A DNA stretch of 64,000 bases from Eukaryota sp. TZLM1-RC. Its lineage: Eukaryota > Metamonada: BaSk clade. The notes below the pieces were generated by a model. The model saw only the letters and a program-made list of their open reading frames with translations, was not told the DNA's origin and searched no databases. This document shows, one piece after another, positions 26,826-37,099 of the stretch (the first letter of the stretch is position 1; each line of letters opens with the position of its first letter). Made by a program: the position numbers and the translations under genes. The DNA lies in the NCBI GenBank assembly GCA_040285825.1, contig JAUPSS010000004.1, positions 1,840,550 to 1,904,549 on the forward strand, written 5' to 3'.

Positions 26826-29800
26826 TCAACTAATTGTTTTCCATTTTGGCCTAAACCTTCTAGATTCTTCCATTGCTAAGTACTCCACCCTGCGCATGAC
26901 CGCCTTCTTTAGCTCTTCGTCTCCGGTATTTTCTGCTTCGTTATTAGCAAACGACAGTGAATTCCGGGGGACCAGAATAGGTTTAGAATCAGTTTTGCCA
27001 ACTTTCTTGCACACACCTCCCCTTTGTCTATTAAACAATCTCACCACCGTAAACTCGGAATGCTCAAAGTTCGACGAATCTTGCCCTTGCCTAACAAGAG
27101 GAACATTGACCTCAAGACCTGATTTCGTTTGAGCAGTGTTGAAATTTTGAGTGATTGAATCATTTACTAATTCTGAAAAGGCTTTGTCAAAATCATCTTC
27201 TGCTTCTGCTTCTGCTTCTTCTTCGTCATCCTCATAATCTGGCTCATGTTCAGACCAATCAGAAGCATCAAGACCATCAGAATCGTGTTGACCTTGATTA
27301 ACTTCAGTACTGCTGTCAACTTCAGATTCAACTTCTGTTTCAGAATCATTTCTTGCTAATTCTCGTGTTTCCACTGAATTCTGACCTATAATCTCCAAAA
27401 GTCTTGTCGCTTCCTCTATTGACGATGTGTCGACTGCTCCATTTAGACCTAATAAACATTCCTGAATGGAAACTTTAACTTCTTCAGAAACAGAACCAAC
27501 AAGTTCCAACTGGCGAAACACAAACATTTGTGCGTATATCACCACAGAACACACAGGATGACTCCTTATTGAGGCTATTGAAGGTTTAATGGTCCTTCTC
27601 CCTCTTCTATTGAACCCTTTGTTCTTCTCTTTAACAGCTTGAGGAATTAAAGGTTTGATCAAAGAAAGGGCAACCAATACTCGGAAAGTATCAAAATTGA
27701 TACCTGATGATGTGTCAGGACCAGGAAAGTTGAAGAGCAAGTCTGTAGCAAATGATACTAGAGCAGAAGTTGGAATAGCAGCCAAAAACGCCAAATGACC
27801 AATCAAACCGGCAATCGACAGCCGAAGTTGCCTTTTTGTCTCATCACCAGTCAGAAAACCATACTTTAAGGCATCCAAACCTTCATCAACCACTCTAACC
27901 AATACCTCGGGATGGTGATCAGATAGGAAAGAAAGAGTTTTGGCCAAGTGGGCTACACGCAGGCCTAGTTGAGGGGCCATGGTGAGGAAAGTGTTTACAA
28001 TAAAATTAAAATCATCATCAGTCCAGTCCATTCTTCTAAGAGAGTCACAGGACTTCCCTGGACTTTTATAACAATTTGATAGAACATGAATAATCCATTT
28101 TTGCTCAGTGGTCAGCTCCTCAATTCCTGTATTCGCTTTCTCGGGAGGGGTGCAGGCATGCCATGCATTGGATACCAGTGATTTCATTCTGTCGTCTAAT
28201 ATTTTGTGAGTGGTAATCTTCTTCAACCTTTCCAAAACAGTAAATAGATGCGGTTTCACGTGTTCGTTGTGGTAAAGGAAGCGTCCACACCCCTCTAGCA
28301 GTAGACACGCAGCTGAAATGTTGTGGTGTTGAAACTTGGAGAGTGCCTTAACCAGACATTTTAAAACAATGGAGGGGGGAGCAACTGAGAACTTACACAA
28401 TTCTGCTAAAAGTGCAGCATCTTTTGTGAGGAAATTTCCACTTTTGGATGACTGTGACGAAATCTTAGAATGTTTGTGAAACGACCCGACTAATTTATCA
28501 AGAACCAATTGACCCACTTCTGGAAACACAATACTAAGAGTGGCTATCGTACGAGCATAGAAAGGAAGAACGGAAAGTCTGTTGGCAGGGGGTGAAAGCA
28601 AAGCCATTGCAACTCTCTTTCTTTTAGTTTTTGATTTACCAATGGTCAAGGCAATATCAATAATCAATTTATCGCACTTCTCGGTGTTGAAAACATCAGG
28701 TAATTGTTGAAGTAATAAGGATAAAGTATCATGAACTTTGGATAAATTTTGTGTTTCGGTCACGTCATTGGTGACGTCAGCAGTCACATCATCATTGACT
28801 TCGGTTGACTCATCAACTGACGGTCTTCTGTCAATGTAGTTTTCTGGTAACAACTCAGGTAAGGGGAGAAGCAAAGTGTAAAAAGTTTTCGACTCTGTGG
28901 AATCGAATGCCCCCCATTCTTCGTCATCAATCGAATTTGATTGAAAATCAGTTGTAATCAGAACTTTTCCTTTTTCTTCCTCCTCAATTTCAAGTTTCTT
29001 AATTTCCAAACAAGAGGCATCTATTTCACTATTCAAACTGAAAACCGAAAGAGCCGAAACGATCCTATTAATTCTATTTTTTAAAACAACTTCTCTTTTA
29101 GATTCAAATTCACTTATTGAACCTTTTTGGGCAAGAAAGGCTTCATTTTCGGCAACAACACGTGACCAAAGGGTCATTGTGTGGTGTGAAAAGGAAACAA
29201 GGAGGTCTGCATAGTTTTTAATCAATTCAATCAACTTTGATTGATTAGAATCTGATTGGCAATGTTTAAAAACTGAAAAATGTCCCAAATCTCCATAAAA
29301 CCGAAGAAAAGAAATAAAACAAGGTAAATTATATAGTGAACTGCCTTCATCACGGTCATAAATTCCTTGTTTGTGACCCCCTGGCGCCCCCGGACGACCC
29401 CCAGCTAATCTTTCTGACCTGATGATGTGATCAGCCTCAGCTTTATCTTCCAAATACAATCTCTCCAACAATCCAATCAAACCACCAGAATCTCCACTCA
29501 AACCGGCAAGTGATAGCTCAGTCAACAACAGCAGAGAAGCTCTCCGTTGAGCAGGAGATGTTCTATTTTTAGTAACATTATCAGATAGGGGATACTTGAG
29601 AACCGCCATAGTCCTGAGTGCATCAAAAGAGTCAACCCCTATCAAGGTAGAAAGTAGATGGGAAAGCAAATCACTGGAGAAGGAGGGATACAGTCTGTGA
29701 AAGATTGAGCATAGCTTACAGGTGAGAAAGAATTCAGAGTGGTGGCGGTGGTTTAACTTGGATGTACCAATGGATTGGGAGAGCTCAGAGACGAACTTGG

Positions 29801-30068
29801 ATAGATTGAGGCGTTGAGCATCCTTAAGGAGAGCAGGGATGGACTCAGCAGAGAGTTGCTTTAGTTTACGTACATAAGAAGTGGTTTTCTTGATGTTGCT
29901 GTCAAGTCTAGCAGTACTTTGGCTGTCATAGGAAACATTAGTGTTGAGAGGGTAACTGTTGATATGTTCATTCCTCGCAGAGGACATCTGTGAGGCTTCC
30001 TGTTCATGACGTTCTCTTTCACGTTCAACAAGTTTTTTGTACTCCCCTATTGGGTCAAAGGTTTCCAT
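26826..30068 (-). CDS. UPF2: UPF2/NMD2 nonsense-mediated decay factor
   Basis: A 1080-aa protein. UPF2 bridges UPF1 and UPF3 in nonsense-mediated mRNA decay. The N-terminal MIF4G domain shows RLDSNIKKTTSYVRKLKQLS, LNLSKFVSELSQSI and CKLCSIFHRLYPSFSSDLL, all typical of UPF2. Two further MIF4G-like helical domains follow (about 430-640 and 660-900). Then come an acidic low-complexity linker rich in Glu/Asp and the C-terminal UPF1-binding segment (SEFTVVRLFNRQRGG). Length is slightly below the usual 1100-1270. The presence of UPF2 in an almost intron-free region suggests that decay here relies on intron-independent signals such as long 3' UTRs; that is inference. Confidence 0.9.
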   Translation of the reverse strand: METFDPIGEYKKLVERERERHEQEASQMSSARNEHINSYPLNTNVSYDSQSTARLDSNIKKTTSYVRKLKQLSAESIPALLKDAQRLNLSKFVSELSQSIGTSKLNHRHHSEFFLTCKLCSIFHRLYPSFSSDLLSHLLSTLIGVDSFDALRTMAVLKYPLSDNVTKNRTSPAQRRASLLLLTELSLAGLSGDSGGLIGLLERLYLEDKAEADHIIRSERLAGGRPGAPGGHKQGIYDRDEGSSLYNLPCFISFLRFYGDLGHFSVFKHCQSDSNQSKLIELIKNYADLLVSFSHHTMTLWSRVVAENEAFLAQKGSISEFESKREVVLKNRINRIVSALSVFSLNSEIDASCLEIKKLEIEEEEKGKVLITTDFQSNSIDDEEWGAFDSTESKTFYTLLLPLPELLPENYIDRRPSVDESTEVNDDVTADVTNDVTETQNLSKVHDTLSLLLQQLPDVFNTEKCDKLIIDIALTIGKSKTKRKRVAMALLSPPANRLSVLPFYARTIATLSIVFPEVGQLVLDKLVGSFHKHSKISSQSSKSGNFLTKDAALLAELCKFSVAPPSIVLKCLVKALSKFQHHNISAACLLLEGCGRFLYHNEHVKPHLFTVLERLKKITTHKILDDRMKSLVSNAWHACTPPEKANTGIEELTTEQKWIIHVLSNCYKSPGKSCDSLRRMDWTDDDFNFIVNTFLTMAPQLGLRVAHLAKTLSFLSDHHPEVLVRVVDEGLDALKYGFLTGDETKRQLRLSIAGLIGHLAFLAAIPTSALVSFATDLLFNFPGPDTSSGINFDTFRVLVALSLIKPLIPQAVKEKNKGFNRRGRRTIKPSIASIRSHPVCSVVIYAQMFVFRQLELVGSVSEEVKVSIQECLLGLNGAVDTSSIEEATRLLEIIGQNSVETRELARNDSETEVESEVDSSTEVNQGQHDSDGLDASDWSEHEPDYEDDEEEAEAEAEDDFDKAFSELVNDSITQNFNTAQTKSGLEVNVPLVRQGQDSSNFEHSEFTVVRLFNRQRGGVCKKVGKTDSKPILVPRNSLSFANNEAENTGDEELKKAVMRRVEYLAMEESRRFRPKWKTIS

Positions 30069-30345
30069 GGGGTATTAAGATTTATCATTGAATTTTTTAA
30101 TTGTAAAAATTAGGGTCTTTCTGGCAGACTTTATTCTAAGTAAAAGGATATCCCTTAGTCATGAATGTAGCAATGAGTTAGATTATAGATATTATGAGCA
30201 ATATTGTGATCTCTGCTTCAAGAGAATCCACATTCAATGTCGTCAGTACCTAGACTTCATGTGCGAATGAGATAAAATCACGGAAAAAATCTCACAACTG
30301 CTGGAAAATGGTTATCTTGATTATTGAAATTCGAATGGAAGGAAA

Positions 30346-30459
30346 ATGTCTGTGTTCCGTCAATGGGCGCCTTTTAATCGCCACATTCCAGATCAATATT
30401 TCAGGTCAAAACATTTTACCCTAAAAGTACCTCTATTTGGAACCTATTTAAGCAAATAG
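30346..30459 (+). CDS. possible 37-aa ORF
   Basis: ATG to TAG in an otherwise ORF-free stretch, reading MSVFRQWAPFNRHIPDQYF, then KVPLFGTYLSK. The composition looks protein-like, but there is no relative and no recognised motif. The remainder of 30069-30620 shows nothing else. Confidence 0.2.
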   Translation: MSVFRQWAPFNRHIPDQYFRSKHFTLKVPLFGTYLSK

Positions 30460-30620
30460 GTTATCAAAATCAATGGTTGGCTTAAAGGAAGAACAGAAGG
30501 GCCTGAGATTAATTAAGCACAAGCGATGGGTGACTCAGGAAAACTTGGGTTAGAGGAAGAAAAGATTTGATGATACTCGATGATCCTCTGATAAATAAAT
30601 AAACTTTCAGTTGAATTTGT

Positions 30621-30760
30621 TTAAGGCGTTTTTCCCCTGGTTATCTTCTGCTTTGTTAATTCTTGGTCACCTTTATGAAAGAAGAACTTCCAGTCAATCC
30701 TTCTTGGCTGATTTTGGGTTGGAAGATATGGAACTCTAAATTTATTGGAATACCAAAAGG
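30621..30760 (-). mobile_element. short retroelement-like fragment shared with 58.1 kb
   Basis: On the minus strand NQPRRIDWKFFFHKGDQEL and a following TRG align with NQPKRTYWKFFFHKNDQEI at 58.05-58.13 kb, where it leads into retroelement coding sequence. The DNA itself is similar on both strands, so coding polarity is inferred from the second site. Confidence 0.45.
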
Positions 30761-30793
30761 AATTAGTAATTCTTCGTCTTCTACTTACAAAGA

Positions 30794-33757
30794 TTGCCGG
30801 GGATTTTTGCAAGCTTGGATTTTGATGGTGGACTTGACTTGGCCAAGAAAGAGAATCCCGCTTTTGCAAATCCTTTACAATATACGGTTATGGCAATTAA
30901 TGTTAATAGGTGTATTATTCTGTTTATCAGTCTAAATCAAATGAACTGCTATAATCAATTAATAAATACCAGATTTCTCAAAAACATTGCATCTGACACC
31001 ATGCGAAGAATTGCCGTGTGCTCATCCCCCAGTTATTCTTCTGGCTTTATCCATCTTAGTCAAAAACTGGAAAAACAGTTTTATTCTTTTGATGCCAACC
31101 ACTGTCTGCTGAAAGACCCGTTTGTCTTTTTTTCAGACGGAAAAACCTTGCTTCGTAGGATCTTAAACCTTATTGGTTATTATCAACCCCATTGGTTTTT
31201 TAATCACAATTTGATGCAGTTTGATTTACAGGTTTTAAAAAGAAGATTAAATAATTTTGATTTACCATTTCCCACTGTTCGAGATGATGCAACAGTTGAT
31301 GTACTCAGTCAACTTTCACTAAGATGGAGAGTAGTTGTCATCAGGGAAAATGGCTTTTTTCTTTTACTTATTTTGGTTTTTGCCAAAAAATTTATTAAAA
31401 TACCCTACGGACATGGATTAGGCAATTTGGCATATAAAACGATAACTGAAAAGAAAAGCAAACTTCATCAGGAATTTTCCCATATATTACCAATTGATTG
31501 TTTAGCTACTTCTCCACTGAGACAAAATTGGATTCAATATGGGCTTCATGATTGCATCCTTTGTCTGAAACTTTTCGTGCTGTTTCAGAAAGACAAATTT
31601 ATTTTATCATCTTATAAAACCATTCGAGCAACCGTCTACTCAATGGTTAAACATTCAAATGTGATACTCAAATTGAGAGAAACTGCTTTAAAATTTCAAC
31701 AGTTACGTATTCACACCACATGTTGCTTAAAGCTGTATTTACAGTCTCGTTATGAACGTAATTTTATACCACCACGAATATCTGCCCAATTATATGAATC
31801 ATTAATGGCCAGAATTCGTTATATTTCAGCTGAGTATTATGGGCAAGAAATGGTGAAACCAAAAAGTGCATTTCCAGGGGATTTTGATAACTTTGTTTAT
31901 GGTGAAGTAGATTATAGATTATCGACCACCATTGAACAACAAAAATCGAACAAAACATTGAGTTATGTAGACCATTTGAGGTATAGGCCTGAGTTTGTTC
32001 CACAATTTCCAACTGATGGCTTCAGTAGACCACCTGAGTATATGGCCCCAGTAATGTTTGCCATTTTGAGAATAATTTGAAATTAAGTTATGAAAAACAT
32101 ATTAATCGATTTATTAATATTTATTTTGACAAACAAGATGTGGAAAATGTGTTAGCAGAAATGCACAAGCTGGGTGGAGGTTCTACGCCATCATCTACAA
32201 TTGCTTCACTATATAGGTTTAGGCTTCGTCAACACAAAAACTTGTTTTTTGTTGATGATAGAGATTGCTTGAGTTCCTTGTTACAATATCCTCAAAATAT
32301 TTCAGACCTTCTGAATGATGAATTTTTTGATTTATGTGAACAACATGATATAAGAATTGATGAACTTAGAGACATATTTGAAGGTCTTATTGAGCCATTA
32401 ACCTGCCAAAATGAAAATTTGGTCACTGACGAAAATTTGGTTGACAATATATTTCCAGTGGACATACATTTTCTTGCAGACGCTGTTGAAAAAGATCCTC
32501 AAATATTCCTAAAACCAGCAATTACAATTGCCCAATATATCTCCAGTAGAGAGAAAAAACCTGATCATATTTCTCCTGTTTCAACCACTGTAGGCCCTGG
32601 ATATTTTCCTATTGATACAAGAACAATATGGAGAATTATTAGACAAACATTGATGGATGATTTATCATCTACACAGACGATGAAAATGTCCAATACACTA
32701 GCCCAAATTACGAAATTCAAACCACCTGGGCAACTTGAATTTTGCTCTAATATTCTCGATTTGAACCAAACAATGTTCAAACAAAAGAGCTATAAATTCA
32801 ACAACATTATCCACACAGATGGATTTAATATTGCAGTAGAATTTGTTCATCAAAACTTACAAGGTCAGAAATGTAAGCCAGACAACAAGGCTAGTATTTC
32901 GGATTTATATATTGATGATGTTGATACTTTTCAAGGCAGACGAATTGTTGTTTGTGATCCTGGAAAACGTGGTTTATTGTATTTTGGGAGTAAAAAAACG
33001 GATCAAGAACTAGTAATGGTGCCTAAACACAAAACTGAACAGCAAAGAAATAGTCGGCTGATGAATCAAAACAAGAAGTACAGATTGTTGAGAATGACTC
33101 AGATGTATTGCTCTTTGAAAAGTAGAATGAATGAAAAACAAAAACGATGGGCGACAAAGTATACTGAAGTAGATTACGACAGGAACGAAATGATAGAGTC
33201 TACCGAAATGACAATCGAAGGCAAACACTGAATTATCCGCGTTTGCTGACAATTTAGCATCTTTTATAGATTTTTCCAACTTTGTGGTTGCCAAACTTCG
33301 GCAAGTTTTCTTGATAATTGACTTGTTAAAAAGCCTTGTTCAGCAGTTTGGCAACCCAAAAGACACTTTGATTCTAATGGGTGATTATAGTAAAAAAGGT
33401 TCCAAGAATTTGAAACATCATAGGCCTACTCGTGGCATTGGATGGATTCAATTTCTGAAAAGAAATGGATTTGAAGTATTGATGATTAATGAAGCTTTCA
33501 CTTCAGCAAAATGTCCTGTTTGTTTTGAAAAGGTTGCTACGTTTTTGAAAGTAACAAATCCCAGATTCTATAGAAGAGAAAAGACTCCTGTTTCTACATG
33601 TCATGGTTTATTAGCTTGTAATAGTGAGAGTTGCAAACACAGTAACAAAGGCTCAACAAAGCTCTTCAATAGAAATAAGCTGGCTTGTCTGAACATGTTT
33701 GCAATTGCTGAAGCCAGAGTGAGTGGTAATGAAAGGCCTCAGTATCTGTGTAGTTGA
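30794..33757 (+). pseudogene. Fanzor with DnaQ/PolB-like exonuclease N-terminus, frameshifted
   Basis: Three frames (30794-32080, 32077-33231, 33284-33757) give one long Fanzor-like product with two frameshifts, the first near the CCCC at 32045, the second near 33230. The first about 270 codons resemble the 3'-5' exonuclease of family B DNA polymerases: IFASLDFDGG (motif I position), HWFFNHNLMQFDLQVLKRRL (Nx3FD of motif II), IQYGLHDCILCLKLF (Yx3D of motif III). From about 31640 a Fanzor helical region follows, then FNNIIHTDGFN, RuvC I VVCDPGKRGLLYF (Asp codon 32956), LILMGDYSKKG, motif II INEAFTSAKCPVC (Glu codon 33491), CHGLLAC, and motif III LFNRNKLACLNM, where the expected Asp is Asn (33674). 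There is no ATG before the exonuclease motifs. Inactive as read. Confidence 0.7.
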
Positions 33758-33840
33758 TAGTTTTTGTAATTTTTCCGCAGGAAAATTGATCGTGTAATTA
33801 TGGGAATTTCCCACACTAAATCTTCGTCTATTCTATTCAG

Positions 33841-35136
33841 ATGATTCTTCCTATAACAGTTAATGTGAGCTTCAATGGTACTTCACATCCTATTGTGATA
33901 GAAGATTCATCTACTGAACTGTTCTTATATCAATGTATGTCTATCTCAGAGATTGAACCGCATCGACAGGTTTTCATTGGGTTAAAGGATCCGTTTGCCC
34001 TACAATACACTCCAGATCTGTCCAATGTTGGCCTTTTCCCAAATCAAAACCTAGTTCTTTGTCCTTCTGAAAACGACATTGTACCAGTCTCTTTGGATTT
34101 ACCTATTTTCCCTCAGACATTACTTCCATTCTCTCAAGCTTGTATAAGCAATCCACTACAATTCGCATCATCCCAAGAACAGAAGGCAATCATTCAACAG
34201 TGTCTTGGGCTTATGCAGCAACGATCCGAATACGAAACCCCACACCTCCAGTCTCATGTCCTTAAACACATCCCAATCCTTCCATTGTTACAGGATTCAC
34301 TTACACATGGAGCGTCCCCTCCTTTTGTAGATACTTCAAGTCCTTCATTTGAATCTGTGGTTAGATCTCAGTTGACCATTTGTCATGAGTCGGAATGTGC
34401 CGAAAAGTTGTTCAAAGGTGTTTTGGATTGGTTTCATTCTACGTTTCAGTTTGTTAAGCAACTCTCTTGTGAAGTTTGTCAAAGTCAAACTGAATCTGCA
34501 GGAAGAGCTCAACCAAATTTTAATGAGCAAATTGGTAGAGCTCAGATTGTCGAACTTTACAAATGCACCAAATGTTCTCACTTCACCAGATTCCCTCGTT
34601 ATAATAGCGTAATTGCCATTCTTGAATCAAAAAGAGGTCGTTGTGGAGAATTTGTGCAGGCCTTTGCTTGTATTTTGAGGTCGTTGTTATTCAAAGTTCG
34701 TATTGTCAATGATTTTAAAGATCATTTATGGGTTGAGATTCGTTCCCCCTTCATCAATAATGGCCATTGGACTCATGTGGATCCATGTGAAAAGTCAGTT
34801 AATAAACCCTTGCTTTATTCTAAAGGATGGAAAAAGAAGTATAGCATGGTCTTGGCATTTGATTCAAATAGTGTGGTGGATGTTACAACTCGATACCAAA
34901 AGGGAAGTGAATTAATCAATGCTAGAAGGAAGAAATTACTTGGACCTCAAGCAAATGAGTGGCTCTCTACTTTAATTGTCATTCTCAGTAAACACAAACA
35001 AATTAATCTATCAATCGATGACGTGCGATGGATTGAAGATGATGTGCGTAAGGAAATTGACGAATTAAAAAGCTTAGTCTACGAAGATGAAGGTGATCAT
35101 CAAGAATATAGCGGCAGAATTAGTGGTACCTTGTAA
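33841..35136 (+). CDS. PNG1: cytosolic peptide:N-glycanase
   Basis: A 431-aa protein of the transglutaminase-like superfamily (yeast PNG1, human NGLY1). It removes N-glycans from misfolded glycoproteins exported from the ER before proteasomal degradation. A ubiquitin-like fold is plausible at the N-terminus (1-75). The zinc-binding CxxC pair is CEVC and CTKC around residues 220-245. The catalytic triad is C268 (RGRCGEF), H295 (DHLWVE) and D314 (HVDPCE). The C-terminal LGPQANEWLSTL region is the family extension; no PAW or PUB domain is seen. With UGGT at 7.7 kb it completes a glycoprotein quality-control and disposal theme. Confidence 0.95.
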   Translation: MILPITVNVSFNGTSHPIVIEDSSTELFLYQCMSISEIEPHRQVFIGLKDPFALQYTPDLSNVGLFPNQNLVLCPSENDIVPVSLDLPIFPQTLLPFSQACISNPLQFASSQEQKAIIQQCLGLMQQRSEYETPHLQSHVLKHIPILPLLQDSLTHGASPPFVDTSSPSFESVVRSQLTICHESECAEKLFKGVLDWFHSTFQFVKQLSCEVCQSQTESAGRAQPNFNEQIGRAQIVELYKCTKCSHFTRFPRYNSVIAILESKRGRCGEFVQAFACILRSLLFKVRIVNDFKDHLWVEIRSPFINNGHWTHVDPCEKSVNKPLLYSKGWKKKYSMVLAFDSNSVVDVTTRYQKGSELINARRKKLLGPQANEWLSTLIVILSKHKQINLSIDDVRWIEDDVRKEIDELKSLVYEDEGDHQEYSGRISGTL

Positions 35137-35213
35137 ATAAACAAAAATACAAAAAATTTATTAAAAATAATAATTTACAAAAAAAGCAAAAACCCTTAAT
35201 TTAAATAATCTTC

Positions 35214-36962
35214 CTAAATACCAATAGTTTCGGATGGGGGAACAAGTAAGTCTTCATTGATCTGAGATCTCAAGTAGTTATTAACCAACTGTTTCAATTC
35301 AGCATTTTGATTTCTTAAAGAATCAGTTCGATCTAATAATTCAAGACGTTCAGTTAATAAATTTTTATAGCTTTTTAATGCTGAATTTAAGGTCTTCCAA
35401 ATTCTATAATGAGAAGGAGGAAAAGCTGAAGAAATTAAAGAGAAATCAGGAATAGTGCTTGTCTTTTTGGTTTTGTTTTCAGAATGAACCGAAAAAGAAT
35501 CTGAGTGGAATATGTCCTTGAAAGGAACATTGGGGTTTAAGGAATCCACATTCTCATTTAAGAAAGCTAAAATTGTGGACATTACACTAGCTGAATCAAT
35601 TAAATCAAAATCAGGAAATTGACCTTTAAAAAAGTTCTTCAATTCATCAAGTTTTTCACAATTTCGAATTTGAAGGATTCCAAGAATTTCTGCAATTCTA
35701 TCATCAAAAACTAAACTCCTATCAGGACAAAGAAAAGCTAACTGATCGTCTATCACATTAAGCAGCTTTTCAATGTCAGAATCATCATCCAATTCTTTCC
35801 AAAAATAATCGGAAACTGGTCCTGTTGATTCTTCCTGACCGTCAACTGATTGATTAGTTTCCCTTTCCACATCATTACCCCCAGTCAAAACACTTGCTCC
35901 ATGTCGATAATCCAAGCCAGGGGGTTGCTCCAGAGGCGAAAAAGGAAGTCCAAGTTCATTTGAGAAAACAAAACCATCAATTTCAAAGCAGCGTTCAAGT
36001 AGTTTTCTTGACTTGGTATCATAATGATGAAAGAGTTGTTCAAATTTCGCAAAGTTTGATTTTTCAAAGTGACTCAACTTACGTTGAAGATCCTTGTATT
36101 CTTCAGAAATGCGCCTAAAAGCTTGTAAATTCTTGGCTGTCTTGGCTTTGTAAGTTAACTCATTTTTGTAATAAGTCTTCTTTAATTTGGTCAAAACATC
36201 TCTCATTTTTGATTGACTTCTTTTTTGAGCGGTCAATAAAGCTTCAGAGTCAAGTGATTTCTGAGTCAGAGTGGCATGATTGTACTCCAATCGTTCAATA
36301 TTCAGCAAATAGGTTGCTCTCATTTGCTCAATTTCACGATCCTGATGCTGTAAATCCCCCCAATACTTCATTCTTAATGAATGAGAGTCTTCCGCTTGTT
36401 GGATTCGGAGGTTCTTTAACATCTCAGCATCCTCTTCTCTTGCATTGTCCCTCTTCTCTATTATACTTTCTTCCAATCTTCTTCTTTGATGCAAAAGAGA
36501 TTCAATTTCTTCATGTAGATTGGAGAGCAGATTCTGCCTTTCCTTATCCAACCTTTCTTCTTCATCGTGGAGTTCCTGTTCCTTTGCTTGTCTTAGAGCA
36601 TTGTAGTTGTCACCAAGGGTTTTGAGAAGAGAATCAATCTCCCGTTCTTGGAGGAGGAGAGCGCGAGTGTATTCATCATCTTTGGTAGAGATTTCTGCTT
36701 GAAGGGCACGTATAAGTTCGTTTTTAGAATCAAGAATACGGTTACATTCACCTTTTTGATCAATAAGAGATTGTTGAAGGTCTTCTGGGAGTTCTCGAGT
36801 GACGACAGAAGACCATTTCATTGCCAAAGAAGCCTCATCTATTTGTGCTTGTTCAGCCTCACGAGCAAGTCGCTCATGACGCTCAGCTGTACGTTTTTCA
36901 TGTTGAGCACGCCGATTAGACTCAGCACTAAGAGAGTTCAACAGTTCTTCAGGAAGTTCCAT
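35214..36962 (-). CDS. DRC1: DRC1, nexin-dynein regulatory complex coiled-coil subunit
   Basis: A 582-aa coiled-coil protein. DRC1 forms the core scaffold of the nexin-dynein regulatory complex that links axonemal doublets in motile flagella. Family landmarks in order: an N-terminal ESNRRAQHEKR segment, ELPEDLQQSLIDQKGECNRI, LIRALQAEISTKDDEYTRAL, the very conserved MRATYLLNIERLEYNHATL, FRRISEEYKDLQRKL and ELGLPFSPLEQP. It is shorter than vertebrate DRC1 (about 740 aa), mostly in the linker and tail. It shares a 137-bp intergenic region with the divergent TMEM120-like gene. DRC2/CCDC65 is the nearest alternative but fits less well. Confidence 0.88.
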   Translation of the reverse strand: MELPEELLNSLSAESNRRAQHEKRTAERHERLAREAEQAQIDEASLAMKWSSVVTRELPEDLQQSLIDQKGECNRILDSKNELIRALQAEISTKDDEYTRALLLQEREIDSLLKTLGDNYNALRQAKEQELHDEEERLDKERQNLLSNLHEEIESLLHQRRRLEESIIEKRDNAREEDAEMLKNLRIQQAEDSHSLRMKYWGDLQHQDREIEQMRATYLLNIERLEYNHATLTQKSLDSEALLTAQKRSQSKMRDVLTKLKKTYYKNELTYKAKTAKNLQAFRRISEEYKDLQRKLSHFEKSNFAKFEQLFHHYDTKSRKLLERCFEIDGFVFSNELGLPFSPLEQPPGLDYRHGASVLTGGNDVERETNQSVDGQEESTGPVSDYFWKELDDDSDIEKLLNVIDDQLAFLCPDRSLVFDDRIAEILGILQIRNCEKLDELKNFFKGQFPDFDLIDSASVMSTILAFLNENVDSLNPNVPFKDIFHSDSFSVHSENKTKKTSTIPDFSLISSAFPPSHYRIWKTLNSALKSYKNLLTERLELLDRTDSLRNQNAELKQLVNNYLRSQINEDLLVPPSETIGI

Positions 36963-36994
36963 TTTTACCTGATTAGTCCCTGAAATAGTGGACT

Positions 36995-37008
36995 GGGTTA
37001 GGGTTAGG
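36995..37008 (+). repeat. short telomere-like tract
   Basis: GGGTTAGGGTTAGG lies in the 137-bp bidirectional promoter region between DRC1 and the TMEM120-like gene. Confidence 0.6.
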
Positions 37009-37099
37009 ACTTGGCAGTGTTTAATATATGTGACTATTTTTTAAGTAATTCTTGAACAATATAAAATCTCATCATCATTTTCAAGAGTGACAACCAAGA

